Below are positions 24,053 to 35,530 of a stretch of 64,000 nucleotides of DNA, in pieces. Below the pieces are notes generated by a model. It was given only the letters and a program-made list of their open reading frames with translations, was not told where the DNA came from and made no database searches. Source of the DNA: Prostheceraeus crozeri (lineage: Eukaryota > Platyhelminthes > Polycladida > Euryleptidae); assembly GCA_907163375.1 (NCBI GenBank), contig CAJQUW010012972.1:682001-746000 (forward strand), given 5' to 3'. Made by a program: the position numbers and the translations under genes. Positions within the stretch are counted from its first letter, which is position 1. The number at the start of each line of letters is the position of its first letter.

Positions 24053-24062
24053 GAGGGAGGGG

Positions 24063-24217
24063 TGTTGTGAACGAACTATGTGAATGTTAATTTTTCGTGA
24101 CTTCTTTAAATGAGCTAACAATTATACGTTGGCTTTTTTGTAGTGTGTTAAAGAAAAACTTTCAGAAATAAATTGTATGAGCCAGCACACGTTACCTTTT
24201 AATTCACACATGTAACA
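24063..24217 (+). repeat. 3' LTR of the 19.8-kb Ty3/Gypsy element
   Basis: 155 bp, preceded by a G-rich polypurine tract and followed by the target duplication CTGTA. It pairs with 19816-19970. Confidence 0.92.
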
Positions 24218-24222
24218 CTGTA

Positions 24223-25261
24223 TTATGCTGGAATTATATACAATGCAATTATCGACGTAATCGCAACAATTAAATTTAAGTTATCAATTTTACACTTTGG
24301 TGATATTAAGTGTAAAGTTACATATGGGCACCCCTGTACATGTATAAAATTTATGACCGGCTATCTTGATAGAATGCTATGGTGTGAAGGCATGAAACTC
24401 ATTATTCATTCCAACATCGTCTGGCGAATGTCGTCGGCATACAGTATTTTCATGGATCTGGTTATTCATTTCTACAGTCTATGTAATGTCACATCACATA
24501 TAGATATTTGAGTCACCTGAAAAGCCGGTTGTCAGCCCATTGCCAGAGACTTGTACGTTTCGGTAGCTGTATACATATCTTAGTAGTTCCTGCATTATAT
24601 CTTGGATTTTCAGGGCGGATATATCAGACCAAGGACTGCTACAATTTCTATATTGTTCAGGACAGACCAACTCCATTTCAGTGGAAATTTTTTATAGGCT
24701 GATTTTGTTCAATTACCTGATCAAATCATTAATGCTCTGATGAGCTTTATTGTGACTAATCGAGCTTAGTCGCTGCCAAATGGACTCAGGGAAAACGTTG
24801 CTGCTGGACACTATTGTTCACTGCGCTATAGGAAGGATAATGCATCACTATTGGGATTATTATCTTGTTGTGCCATCTGGAAAAGAAGGGCTCGACCTTA
24901 ATTTATCGACATTCCAGTGGATTTCATGAAGCGATTTGCTTGATACCAATGCATTGCAGTGCTCAGAGAGACCGAATGCATCCAAAATTATACTTGGAGT
25001 CTTGAACCAAGTTTTAAAATCCTTCGGCTCAATCGCATGGCTAATACGAGGTACACGTTTCATAATAGTCCTGTTTACTTAATCTGGTAAATGCAATCAT
25101 TAAAAAAATGTGGAAGCGGAATCAAAGTGGAGAAGAACATGTAGTTTTCCATCTATCTCTATAATTTTTTAGCTATGAAGAAGTGTTTGAGACTATTAAA
25201 AACGTGCCACTAAGTTTGTACAACTGTTCGAATGATTTTATGAATGGATATCTTATTGAAA
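24223..25261. other. Unassigned stretch with a small minus-strand open frame
   Basis: The only candidate is 24860-25063 on the minus strand: 67 codons from a true ATG, beginning MKRVPRISHAIEPKDFKTWF, not low-complexity, with no homology I can name. It could be an old exon or element scrap. The remainder is AT-rich and featureless. Confidence 0.3.
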
Positions 25262-25263
25262 TA

Positions 25264-26624
25264 CAGTGTGTCCCAAAAGTCGCTAAAAACTTTAATTGCA
25301 GATAGTAGCTCTCCTATTACATCGATTAGTCTGAAAGTTTAACAGTAGAAACTACACATCATGGGGTTTTGGTAAATAGTAGGTTTGTCTTCATTCGACT
25401 TCTGAAAGGTATGTTATAGAATATTGTACATTACAATAATTTTTAAGCTTTTTTAATCAATTACAAAAATGAAATCTAATTATTTTTTCCTAGAATATCA
25501 AATTTTACAGAAAAGTAAAGTTCATGAATGATCAGTTACATTCACAATCACTCAATGTGTCCACCAAGATATTCTTGGATCATTTGGAGGCGATCAACGA
25601 GTGACCCAAGTGCCTGCTGTGCATCATCTATCGAGATGGTCTCCGCCGCACGAATGATCCCCGCTTTCAGGTTGGCTATTGTCAACGGTTGTCCTTGGAC
25701 ATACACAAAACGCTTTAAATTTTCCTAATAGCAAAAGTCAACTGGTGTCAAGTCTTGAGACCGCGGAGGCCAGAAGTCGGGGAGAAAGCGGCTGATTACG
25801 CTATCCGTGGTGAAGTTGGTCTCTAGAAACTTCTTTACTTTGCTCCTGATGTGGGGCGGAGCACTGTCCTGCTAGAGCGTGGTCGTCGAACATCTGTGAG
25901 TCTTCAAGACTGGAATCACATGAATCACCAGCATGTGTAGGTGTCTATCGCCGTCAATTGTACCGCATTAAAAGAAATATGGAGGAATCATAAGCTAACC
26001 ACTGAATCTGATCCAAGCGCACAATTTGGGAGATTGAATTGGCTTTTCTGCATGATAGTGGGGATTGCTGCGACTCCATGCGCAGGCATTCCTCGTGTAG
26101 ACCGCGCCATCAAGGTGATAATGCGCTTCGTCCGTCCAAAGCACGCTCTCCAAACTGTCAAGCTGATTATTAATGAACTATTCCGCAAATTGTCTTCGCT
26201 TCTTGAAGTCATCTGGTTGTAGCTGATGGTGGATCGATATTCACACTTTTGATATTGAAGCTTCTTTCGAATAACTCGATGAACACTAGATCGATCGCCT
26301 CCAAATGATCCAAGAATATCATGGTGGACACATTCAGTGATTGTGAATGTTACTGATCATTCATGAACTCTACTTTTGTGTAAAATTTTATATTCTAGGA
26401 AAAAATAATTAGATTTCATTTTTGTAATTGATTAAAAAAGCTTAAAAATTATTGTAATGTACAATATTCTATAACATACCTTTCAGAAGTCGAATGAAGA
26501 CAAACCTACTATTTGCCAAAACCCCATGATGTGTAGTTTCTACTGTTAAACTTTCAGACTAATCGATGTAATAGGAGAGCTACTATCTGCAATTAAAGTT
26601 TCTAGCGACTTTTGGGACACGCTG
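25264..26624 (-). mobile_element. mariner-type derivative with about 340-bp inverted ends
   Basis: The left end CAGTGTGTCCCAAAAGTCGC and right end CAGCGTGTCCCAAAAGTCGC (reverse complement) are flanked by TA on both sides (25262-25263 and 26625-26626). The two arms, 25264-25607 and about 26283-26624, are near-identical inverted copies and both contain the last codons and 3' untranslated part of the transposase. The 5' end of the ancestral element was therefore replaced by an inverted copy of its own 3' end. The 1361-bp element lacks the transposase N-terminus. Confidence 0.85.
25552..26225 (-). pseudogene. mariner-type transposase relic, C-terminal part
   Basis: The minus strand reads VLWTDEAHYHLDGAVYTRN (first catalytic aspartate, about 26155-26095), KPIQSPKLCAW, then SAPPHIRSKVKKFLETNF (second block, about 25870-25815) and PPRSQDLTPVDFCY (about 25780-25740). 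It ends LGSLVDRLQMIQEYLGGHIE with TGA at 25554-25552. Stops occur after IRFSG, before CGTID, before the SAPPH block and after DFCY. The N-terminal DNA-binding domain is missing. A host role is unlikely. Confidence 0.8.
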
Positions 26625-27199
26625 TATGTATAGTCAATAGCTACTCAGAGCATCATATTTTTGGAGCCATTGTCCATTTGTGTCAAAAAACCAAGTGATC
26701 AGAGAATTTGCATTGAGTTTTGGTTGAATTTAACTCCAACCTGTTTTGCCATTAACCGATCAACAGTTAATGGCAAAATTAATGGTGTAATATATTGAAC
26801 GAGCGATATAGTGCCACCAATAACCATAGCGAATTATCATTCTCATACCCTGCTATATGCACTTAGCAAGATTTTGTGACAAGAAATAAATCATTTATCA
26901 GAAATCTCAAAACACCGGAATCCATTTAAACCTTGTGCGCTTTTGTGTGCACGATAACATACGTTTTCCCCTGTATTCGAATGAAATGATTACCTTGAGA
27001 AAACATGTTGTAGTAGTTCCTGATCAGATCATGGTTATCTATGATCAGACTCATCGATTCCATGATGTAATTCTATTGCATGTTGCTCCTAAGCAGTCTA
27101 TGGATATTACAATTCCTGATTGATTACTGTCAGTACGACAATATTATCATATATTCTGAATTCCAACACAGAACAATACAAAGTACAAGATAAGAATGA
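26625..27199. other. Unassigned, with a hairpin and a repeat copy
   Basis: TTTTGCCATTAAC (26744-26756) pairs perfectly with 26766-26778 around a 9-base loop. About 27050-27125 resembles 5640-5720 (shared CCATGAT-TAAT-CTATTG and GTCTATG-ATATT blocks). No coding signal is seen. Confidence 0.45.
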
Positions 27200-30100
27200 A
27201 AAACACTAAAAGTGAAAGATAAAAAGTTCAATGAAAGTAGAAAATAAAAAGATACAGGCTTACTCGAACTTTCGGATCGCAAGAGAAGTGCTCTCGTGTT
27301 CGATCCCATGAGAGTCACTGAGAGGCGCTCAAATAGTATGGCAACGTGTTGTTGGTCTTCCGTCCGGATTTCATGGACAGCCTCACCGAAACTCGCGACA
27401 AAAAATCGTTGGCGATCTTACCCTATGACCCGCATGTTGATACGACAATGGGAGCACAATGCCATCCCAAAACAAGACACTTTTCGGTATTGCTATCGAT
27501 TTTTTGTCCTCAGCATCGGCAACTGCGATATCAGGGTTGGTGCTTGCTGCGGTTAAATTAGCTTTATTCAGCGGAATATTCACAACCGTAATGTCGAGTG
27601 CTGATGTTTGACCCAGATGCCAGGACGGAAGCAAAATATCTGCTGGGCGGCGCTGGTCACTACTCTCCCCCCTCCTTGTTCAAGCTTTGGAGATAAATGT
27701 CTTCTCCTACAAAACTCAAAAATGCAATCTCTCAATGCATTGTGACGACTTACAACACCTGGGCCGTACTTGCATGTCAGTGCATGATGACCAAATTGAT
27801 CAAGGACTGTTCTTTTGTTTGATGGACAAGTGGGGCAGGTGGATCCATCTAAAAATATATCTAATCCCAGCCACCATTTCAATAGAACTTGCATTTCATT
27901 TGGATTGAGATGTAGGCCGAGGCCAACAGAAGGCATCGCACGGAGCTAACTGGAAGCATTTGGTGAACACACAGAAAGAAGTCTGTATTGATATGCTGGT
28001 GATACACTGTTCATTAAAATGTCAAAGTCGGACTCTTCAATTGACTTTGATAATTTGGACTGTGATATGTGCTCATCCGAAAACGAAGTAATGTCAAGTT
28101 GATCACGTTCTTTGACAGTCAATTGCCTGTGAGATATTATTGGATAAAGATTGCTCAGTGCTCACACGCAACGATGATGCGATGTATGCAGCAGCAGCAT
28201 GCCGCGAAAGAGAACGCAGGCTAAGTCCACCAAATCGCATTCCAAGCTGGGCTTGTAACCGTGAGTGTTGGTTAAGCTCAATTCCGGCAGACTCTTCTAA
28301 GCATCGTCGAACGTCGTTGTCGAATACTTTGAAACAATGTACAGTTTTTCTGGAGGTGTACTGCGCGCAATGTGCGCCAACTTGCAAAAAGAGCTGCAGT
28401 TTCTAAGTAATAGCAGCGATGTTTGTGGATCTTTTAATTGTGGTAGTTTATGCAGAAGCATCCTGGCATTTTTGATGCATTTCATAATGAAAAAAGTGCA
28501 GAAGCTAGCATCTCCGATTGGCGCACCTAGAATTTGAAAATTTGGCAAGTGAGATTTTTAAATATCTTCAGGAAACATTTCAAGGTTTGATGCTGAGAAT
28601 AATTCGCACTTTCTGTAATTGACCTCTAGACCATTCCATGACGAAGCGTCTTCAATAATATTCAGTGTCTTAAGAATATTCTCTCTGTGCCACAGAAAAT
28701 CCCATCATCCAAATACTATGAGTGAAATGAAAGCTGAGGTATATTTTCAACAATGGATGAAATGAGACGGTTTAGTGTGATGGAAAATAGAAACGGACCT
28801 AAGGGATTTCCTTGTTGAACACCGCGAGCAGATAAAAGTGATCCAAGAGTGTGATACAGTTGAGGATGCTGGCCATAATACGTCGATAGATATGGTAGGA
28901 GATCTGGAAAATGTTTGTAGCATTCATCGAACATGACTTGTCTGGAAACAGAATTGAATGCGTTCTTAAATCAATTTTCAGTATTACAAAGTCATCATCA
29001 TTCCAATGCATTCTCACCATTTCTCTCATATTATGAATCACTTTTTCAGTTCCGCTTGAGACTGCAACGCCAAGCTGCCAAGGTGACAAAAATTCTTTTG
29101 CCGGATCTTTGTAGAGGTTACAGATGCACTTACTTGCCAATCGTCGAATCACATTCCCAACAGCAATGGGTCGAATATCTACTGATGAGCCATTTTTCTT
29201 CTTCAAAGCTGTTAAAGAAGCACTATCGATGAAAGGAGCAGCTGCATTTGGAATTTTTCCTGAGATAAGGATATAAGGATGACGTGACGCAATGAAGAAA
29301 TTATTTGCACTGGCTAAGACACTTCACATGCGTCTACAATGTGTTGGATTCTGAGACCTGTAGGACCGCAAGCTGTGTCTTTAGGAAAAGAATTCATGAC
29401 AGCCTCAATGTTGAAGTTCGGACCCAATTGGGGAGGTGAAACCTAATCATCCATGAAAATTGTGGGAAGTGGACCATCTGGATGCTTTGACTGAAGAGCT
29501 AACCAGGTTTTTCCATTGTTCGGTGCGATGCCATCTGACATCAAAATACGACACGCCCTTCCATACTGACCATTTGCAGCATTGTTCAAAGCAGCATCAA
29601 TAATCGATCTATCTACATATTCCGCGGATTGTTGCTTTTTACTTATTCTATTAATACTACGACGTTGAATAGACATGGATGTCGTCTTTGCTACATTCCA
29701 TAGTTCAATGTATCTTCCTTCTTTCCATTGTTTGCAAAATTTAGTAACATCAGGTAGGCGATGACCTTTACCGGCACGTTTCTGTGATGGTAGCACGGAT
29801 TTCGAAAGCACACATAGTCTCTTCCAGGATGAGTTGAACTCACTGAAGTGAAGTCAAACTCTCTGAGTTTGAACTCACAATGTCAATTAAAGCATCTGAA
29901 AGAATCTGAGCAAAAATAAAGCGAGCCTTGTGTGGAACAGCTTTTAGAGTAGGTCTTTTTAGGGACATGATTTCACTCCAAGATGGCAAGGCTTTAGCAT
30001 CGTCTGAGTTTATCTCTTGAGCAATATGTGACTCACTTGATGGTGAAGAAGTGTTCGAAATAGTATTAAAAACACGCTTTTTATTGTGGTTATTAACTTG

Positions 30101-30436
30101 AGAAATTGAAATCAAGCGGTTACATGAGCATATGTACTTTCTGTTTTCATTGAGCCATGCAGGTGGAATTGTACCCGAATAAAAGCCTAAAACATGTCTC
30201 TCAAGATGATGGTACAACATTGAAGGTGCCGAACGCTCTAAACAGTCTTTCACTGGACAAGGCACACCAGTAACCATCCTTGAACTGCTGGAAGCGCATT
30301 TATGTGATATGCTTGAATCGCTTTGCTCTTTCGCCTCACAAGTTGTTATCAAATTGTTTTGTTGGTCGGGCCATAACCTCGCTTCTTCGATTACGTCGCA
30401 AATGGTGTTGTCAAGATTGTTTGAATTACTCATCAT
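27200..30436 (-). mobile_element. Non-LTR retrotransposon with restriction-like endonuclease, broken (LINE 1)
   Basis: From the right: an N-terminal part with a C2H2 zinc finger (CPVKDC...H-x3-H, about 30260-30205); a linker (29811-29443, with SILMSDGIAP-type wording); reverse transcriptase (IRPIAVGNVIRRLASK about 29175, FVILKIDL about 28980, GVQQGNPLGPFLFS about 28800, and YLDDG about 28705 with the preceding codon changed to TAG); then GAPIG, GGLSLRSL and GLGLHL...KWWLGLD; a CCHC-type finger (C-x2-C...H-x4-C, about 27835-27770); and PADILL...LDITVVN (about 27640-27580), the PD...D-x-T pattern of restriction-like endonucleases in R2/NeSL/Hero-type elements. At least six frame changes or stops are visible. 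No poly-A or target duplication was found. Confidence 0.8.
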
Positions 30437-30989
30437 TTATCAAAACCACCTTATAAAATGTTCCAGACATCCATGCCAATTGTATCAGTACTCCAACAGC
30501 TTCAATGCATTAAATTAATTGAGGTCGGATACGTTTCAGGCTCGAGACCGGTGTGGACCTTGGCACTCTGCTATCGAAAGTCACTGTAAACTACAGACTT
30601 GATTGTTCACCTTCAAGCTTTTCTCCAACTTTATATCCTGTTTGAAATATAAATCTCCAATTTTAAGCATTATTGTCAACCAGAACATGTAGTAGTTATA
30701 CCATGGATATCTATATACTATCTACTTTACTATAAAGATATCCATGCTTATACCATACAAATGTGGTGTATGGAGATATATTTTCATAGTTTAAAAACAT
30801 GAGTATTCTGCATAGAGTACGGAGCTTTAGCGAGTGATCTTTTTTTTACTCCATCCGTAAATGACTACACTCATTGACAAAATTTTTGAAACATTTACTT
30901 CTTTCACTTCTTTCATTTTGACTGGTATATATACATGTATGTATGATACCTTGATAATTTAGTCACAATCTCCACCAAGTCACATCGCA
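30437..30989. other. Unassigned, containing a stem-loop
   Basis: CATGGATATCT (30702-30712) pairs perfectly with 30736-30746 around a 23-base loop. The sequence is otherwise featureless and AT-rich; part may be the 5' end of LINE 1. Confidence 0.4.
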
Positions 30990-31475
30990 CCAGTGCACAG
31001 AAAAACAACGCATGTATCAGATTCAACTTTAATAGCGCGTGTGCCCCTATCTAGCTCCAATACATTCATTAATCCGAGATGGCATGGATTCACAAAGTTT
31101 CTGAATGAAGGATGTTTCAAGGAGAAGCCACTGCTCTGTCAGTCTTTCAGAGAGAATCTTCAGGGACACTGGTGGAAGTGTCGAACGCTACAGTCTATAC
31201 TTGAGGCACTCTTCCAGTGTACGACTAGCTTTGGGACTGACACAAATCTATTCCTCTTTGCAGCTAAAACTAGACGTGCGTCTGTCCTTCCTGCAGACTT
31301 TCTTGGTCGACCAGATCCCTTCTTCTTTTTAACATCTCCTTCTGCTTTTCATCGACACCACCATCTCCAAACAACGACTCTCGATAGTTGCAGCTCTTCG
31401 GCAACACTCGCACAACTTCTACCACAACGAATCATTTCAATAGCCATACCTCTGGTAAACTGATCGTGTGCCATT
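30990..31475 (-). pseudogene. Tc1-like transposase, N-terminal fragment
   Basis: The minus strand starts at an ATG near 31472: MAHDQFTRGMAIEMIRCGRS, then SVAEELQLSRVVVWRW (helix-turn-helix), then GSGRPRKSAGRTDARLVLAA with KRNRFVS. This is the paired-like N-terminus of Tc1 transposases, including the GRPRK hook between the two helix-turn-helix domains. Stops and a frame change follow, and only traces of the second domain are readable. The catalytic domain is not present. Terminal repeats were not securely found. The plus-strand frame over the same bases (30993-31463) is a shadow. Confidence 0.68.
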
Positions 31476-32330
31476 TTATTTTACAAAAGCTGGATTTCAG
31501 TTCACGTTTATGTTCAATTTGTAAAAGCAATTGACAGTTGCATCGATATCAAAATTTGAAATTTGACCACCATAGATCTTTCTCCATTCTCTAATGTGTT
31601 GAATGGTAATACATAGAAAGCGAGATATTGCATCATAACTGAGAAAAAAATGAAGCAAACTTCAATTCAAGCCTATGATAGTTTGTTACATTAATTATGT
31701 CAATGAGTATATATTTAAAGATAATGGCTTTTAAGCCTGCACATGAACATGAAACAATACAACTAGAAATTATCAAAAATACCAGTATAAAATATAAGTT
31801 AAAAATAGGGTAAAAAAGACAGTTAGGAAACACGAAGAATGAACTGAGCATTGCCTCTAATAATGGCAATGCCAAAGCGTTGTAGCAGCCATTTTCTTTC
31901 TCTAGGATCGTCCTTCACTTTACTCAATCTTTCCCCTAAACCCAAGACTGTCTTCAGCGTTCTCGGTCCCATGGCACAAATTGTTTCAAACGCCAGTGGT
32001 TCAAAGATGTACCTCTCAGATAATGCAGCGTATTTCGACATTTTGCGTTGTTCTGCACGCGCTGCGGCTGATCCTGGATGGATGGCGGATTCTATGAGAG
32101 ATGAACCACTGTGCGTGCCGGTGCAAAAAGCATCCCAAATTAAGCAGCGACCCATGCGATACGGAAAAGTCGTCATTCCGTCAGGTCGTTTTCCATCACC
32201 TCTGCCAAGACCGACGGGTTCAAGAACAGATGGAATACCCGCACGATCTAGCGCTCGTTTAAAAACGTCATTCAAAGCAGCATGACGAGGGAATCTACCA
32301 GCGGATCGTTTGCATGATGGAGGGTGATGG

Positions 32331-35046
32331 ACTAGGGTGCGGCGATTTAAATCGATCGGAATTGAAAAATCGAAAAACGAAAATCGATCGGTATTCAAAA
32401 GAGATCGCGATTTTCAGTTCGATTTTTTCGTTTTGATAAATAAATGCTACATTTCCCAATTCAGGTCAATACAGGTATGGGAAGTGGTCAAACCCAATTC
32501 ATTTCATGTACACGAGAACGATTTCTTAATTGAAATTATCTGTGATTCCTCCCAGCTAGCTACATGTAGGATGGTTACTTGATCATCAAACAAGTTGCTG
32601 TGCTAGACTGCTACTGCTATCAGCCAGAATCGGCTCAGGCAGTCTATTGTGTGACTAATCTGTGATTTCAGCTAACCAACGGTTGAAGCCAATTCTGTGG
32701 TTGAAGCTACGAGTCAGTGGCGTTGGCATTGTCCTTGACTCCGTGCTCTATTTCTTAGGGAAGCTAAAAATAGTTGATTTAAGGTGAGCAGCAGGTGACG
32801 AAACTCGTTGGGACGCTGATTGGTTTAAAGTTAGACATTGTTATCATGATCGCCTTCGATCGAGAGGGCTATGCTGTAGTCAATTTCGGCATTCTACGCT
32901 CCCCCTACCGTCGTTATGTCCACGAAACAGAAAACACAAACAACATCGTTATTTTACTTTAGACAATTTCAAGACGTCAGCGAAATGTCTCACAGGTGGC
33001 TGTAGGAATCCGAGTGTAAAGGTGAAGGATGGATCGACTACCAATATGTTCAAACATTTGAAAGACAATCATCCGAAAATCTACTCCTATCTTCAGCAGG
33101 AGATGTCAGAGGAGAAAGCAAAGAAGCGGTGAAAAGAAAGCCATTTCCATCTCGTCAATCAACCATCGAAACTTCCTTTGGGGTTCCTCACAAGTATCCA
33201 CATGGTAGTGTCAAAGCTCTAAAGCTCGATCGTCTACTTGCTCAAACTATCGCTAAGGGATATCTATCTATTCGTTTCGTCGAAAATGAACATTTTCGCA
33301 AGTTTGTCGAATGCTTGAATGACAGATATGACATTCCTAGTGAGACCAAAATTGTGCTTCCGACGTTGGAACGAGAAATCGATGTGAAAATGCAGAATTT
33401 TTTCCAAGAGAATGATTTCCCGTCATACGCAATAACTCTCGATTTCTACGACGCCAAGAATCATGAGAGTTTCTTAGAAGTGACTGCATCTTCTATTGAC
33501 GCCGACTACCGGCTACATTCCTATTGCATCGGAGTTGAACCTTTCAATTCGTCGGATAGAGACCATACTGGAGAAACGATATCACAGTGTCTGCGTGGAT
33601 TAATGGAAGAAATGTCCATCGATGTTAATGATCAGATATTCGAAGCTGGAGTGACCGACAACGCTGGCAATGTTCGACGAGGTATTGAATTGACTGGAAT
33701 TCCTTGGATGCCTTGCATGGCTCACACACTACAGTTGTGTATTGAAGACTCCTTCAAAGCCTGTGAGGCAGCAAATGATCTTCGGAAATCTTGTCGAGCG
33801 ATAGCTGGCTTCTTCCATCGTAGCAATCCTGGAGTTCGACTTCTAAATAATCTGCAGTAAGAATCTGGAAAATCGGTTCAAAGAATTCCGCAAGATGTTC
33901 CAACACGATGGAACTCATCTTTCTATACTTGGTCAGTGATGATAGAAAATCGTCAAGAAATCAATCGCTCATTGCTCGAAATTCGGAATTCACGCAATCC
34001 TCCACCGATTCTCCAAAACAGTGAGTGGGAATTACTCGAAACCTTGACATCATTGTTGACACCATTCGAGGAAGTTACTCGTGACTTGTGTTGTGAACTG
34101 TCTCCTTCGATCAATCTTATCCTGCCTCTACTGTCAATCCTGACTGAACTCATTGGATCTATCGACGTCCCCACCGCCTTGACTTCATTCAAAGTCACAA
34201 TACTGAACTCGATGAAATCCAGAATTGAACAAGTGACACCTGGTAATGAACAACCAATTCTGTTGGTCGCTTCTGCGATTGATCCACGACTTCTACGTAT
34301 TCTCTCTTCCACACAAGTTGATGTTGCAAAGAACATTATCGTCGCGCGTATTGTCGACTTCATGCAGAAAGAATCTCACACAGAAGAGAAGGTGATTACT
34401 GCAGGAGTGAGCCAAGAAAAGTCTGATGAGAAACGACAACGTGTTTCCTTGTGGTCGCAGATGAAAATTAGATCTCCGGTGGAATCAGATAGCAAAAACA
34501 TCAAAGACCGAGCTATGATGGAGTGGCAGCGATATGTCGAATTGGTGGAGCAAAGAAATCCTACACCCGATTACAAGAAATTTGACGTTCTTGTCTTCTG
34601 GAAGAATCAACTGCAGAATCTTCCAAATTTGGCCAGGATTGCCTGACAATTCTTGTGTATTCCAGCAACAAACACGGCTTCGGAAAGACTAGGAAGTGTA
34701 ACGGGCAATACCATAGCGCCCAGTCGTGCAAATTTGAGTGGCTTGCGCGCACGGCAACTGATCAAAATCAGACGCAACAGTAAACTTTTAAATGAGTAGG
34801 GGGTAATGCGTTTTTCTAATCAGACTTCACAATATGCTTTCATATGATTCAGTATTGGCCGAAATTTTGAGACGTTTGTCATACATGTATCGCCCACTTA
34901 CACGTAATTAGAAAATAAAGCTCAGACTGTTTTGAAATGATTTCTTTTTTGGTTTACAAAAAATCGAAATCGGAAAGAATCGAAATTTTTCTGAAAAATC
35001 GAAATTAAATCGATCGTTGGGGAAAATAAAACATCGCCGCACCCTA
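32331..35046 (+). mobile_element. hAT DNA transposon inserted in LINE 2
   Basis: Ends CTAGGGTGCGGCGAT at the left and the exact complement at the right. It is flanked by GGTGATGG (32323-32330) and GCTGATGG (35047-35054), an 8-bp duplication with one mismatch, as expected for hAT. Subterminal TCGAT/AATCGA words are frequent at both ends. It carries a transposase relic with BED finger, RNase-H-like core and the C-terminal dimerisation block. The insertion is younger than LINE 2. Confidence 0.9.
32916..34799 (+). pseudogene. hAT transposase with BED zinc finger, broken
   Basis: A possible start is the ATG at 32916 (MSTKQKTQT). The BED finger lies in another frame at about 32980-33080 (CLTGGC...STTNMFKHLKDNH), so at least one frameshift is near the N-terminus and another before 33129. 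The body then stays in one frame from 33129 to 34799 with two stops, at 33858-33860 and near 34645. It contains ITLDFYDAKN (first acidic block), VTDNAGNV (second), WMPCMAHTLQLCI (C-x2-H motif), QDVPTRWNSS, and the C-terminal PATNTASERLGSVTG with the conserved SER. The order is that of hAT transposases of the ZBED kind. The predicted length of about 620 codons is typical. Confidence 0.88.
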
Positions 35047-35530
35047 GCTGATGGCCGAATGTGTCCACCGTCTTGCCGCATTTACACGGGTGAGCTTCAC
35101 AAACCTTGGCACCTAGTCGCAGAGCAACACCGATTCTCAGACATTCACCATCAAGGTAAGTTCCAATCGTTGGATTTGGCAGAGCTTGAAGCCATGAACC
35201 TGTGAAAGGAGCGGCTGCACTGTCTAGGCAAGCTAGGTGAACTTGGTCAAGCTTGGATTTTAGATTAGTTTGTAAAAGATGGCATTGTTCACTGTCCCAT
35301 GAATGCTGTGATTTTGGAAGTTTGGGCATCTGCAGACCCATCGTAAACCATCGTTCCAAGCCATCCGTGTAATCTAGTTGTGAAGATTCGGTTAGTTTGG
35401 ATAGCATTTCGTCATTGATAGCGAGTGATCTGTCATGGAATCCTAGATATATAACACCTGGACATCTAGGAGTCCATGGATCTATGCAGAATACGAGTGT
35501 TTTGAAACTATGAAAATCTCCATGCATCAC

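Larger units (their letters stand above)
19816..24217 (+). mobile_element. Ty3/Gypsy LTR retrotransposon, nearly full length
   Basis: The element has 155-bp LTRs at 19816-19970 and 24063-24217, starting TGTTGTGAAC and ending ATGTAACA. I see one difference between them. It is flanked by the 5-bp duplication CTGTA (19811-19815 and 24218-24222). The primer site directly after the 5' LTR begins TGGCGACGA, matching the end expected for tRNA-Ser(GCU). A purine-rich tract (AGGAGGGAGGGG) precedes the 3' LTR. Gag, protease, reverse transcriptase, RNase H and integrase follow in Ty3/Gypsy order. The copy is broken in about two or three places in pol but looks young from LTR similarity. Confidence 0.95.
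31810..35530 (-). mobile_element. Non-LTR retrotransposon with restriction-like endonuclease, split by hAT (LINE 2)
   Basis: The right piece (35530-35055) reads VIYLGFHDRSLAINDEML, SSQLDYTDGLERWF, AAPFTGSWLQALPNPTIGT and the zinc-finger start CKCGKTVDTFGH. The left piece (32322-31823) continues with SCKRSAGRFPRHAALNDV (rest of the finger) and then the endonuclease: KRPDGMTTFPYRMGRCLIWD, again a PD...D pattern, to a natural-looking stop at 31823. The reading is open on both sides of the hAT insertion at 32331-35046. The reverse transcriptase upstream of 35530 is missing, so the copy is 5' truncated. Wording is well known from many invertebrate genomes and differs from LINE 1. About 330 bases left of 31823 are AT-rich 3' flank. 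Confidence 0.85.

Noticed and set aside
30993-31463. Plus-strand frame of 156 codons
   Set aside because: The minus strand encodes a recognisable Tc1 N-terminus with the GRPRK hook; the plus frame is its shadow.
31851-32285. Plus-strand frame of 144 codons
   Set aside because: Shadow of the LINE 2 endonuclease on the minus strand.
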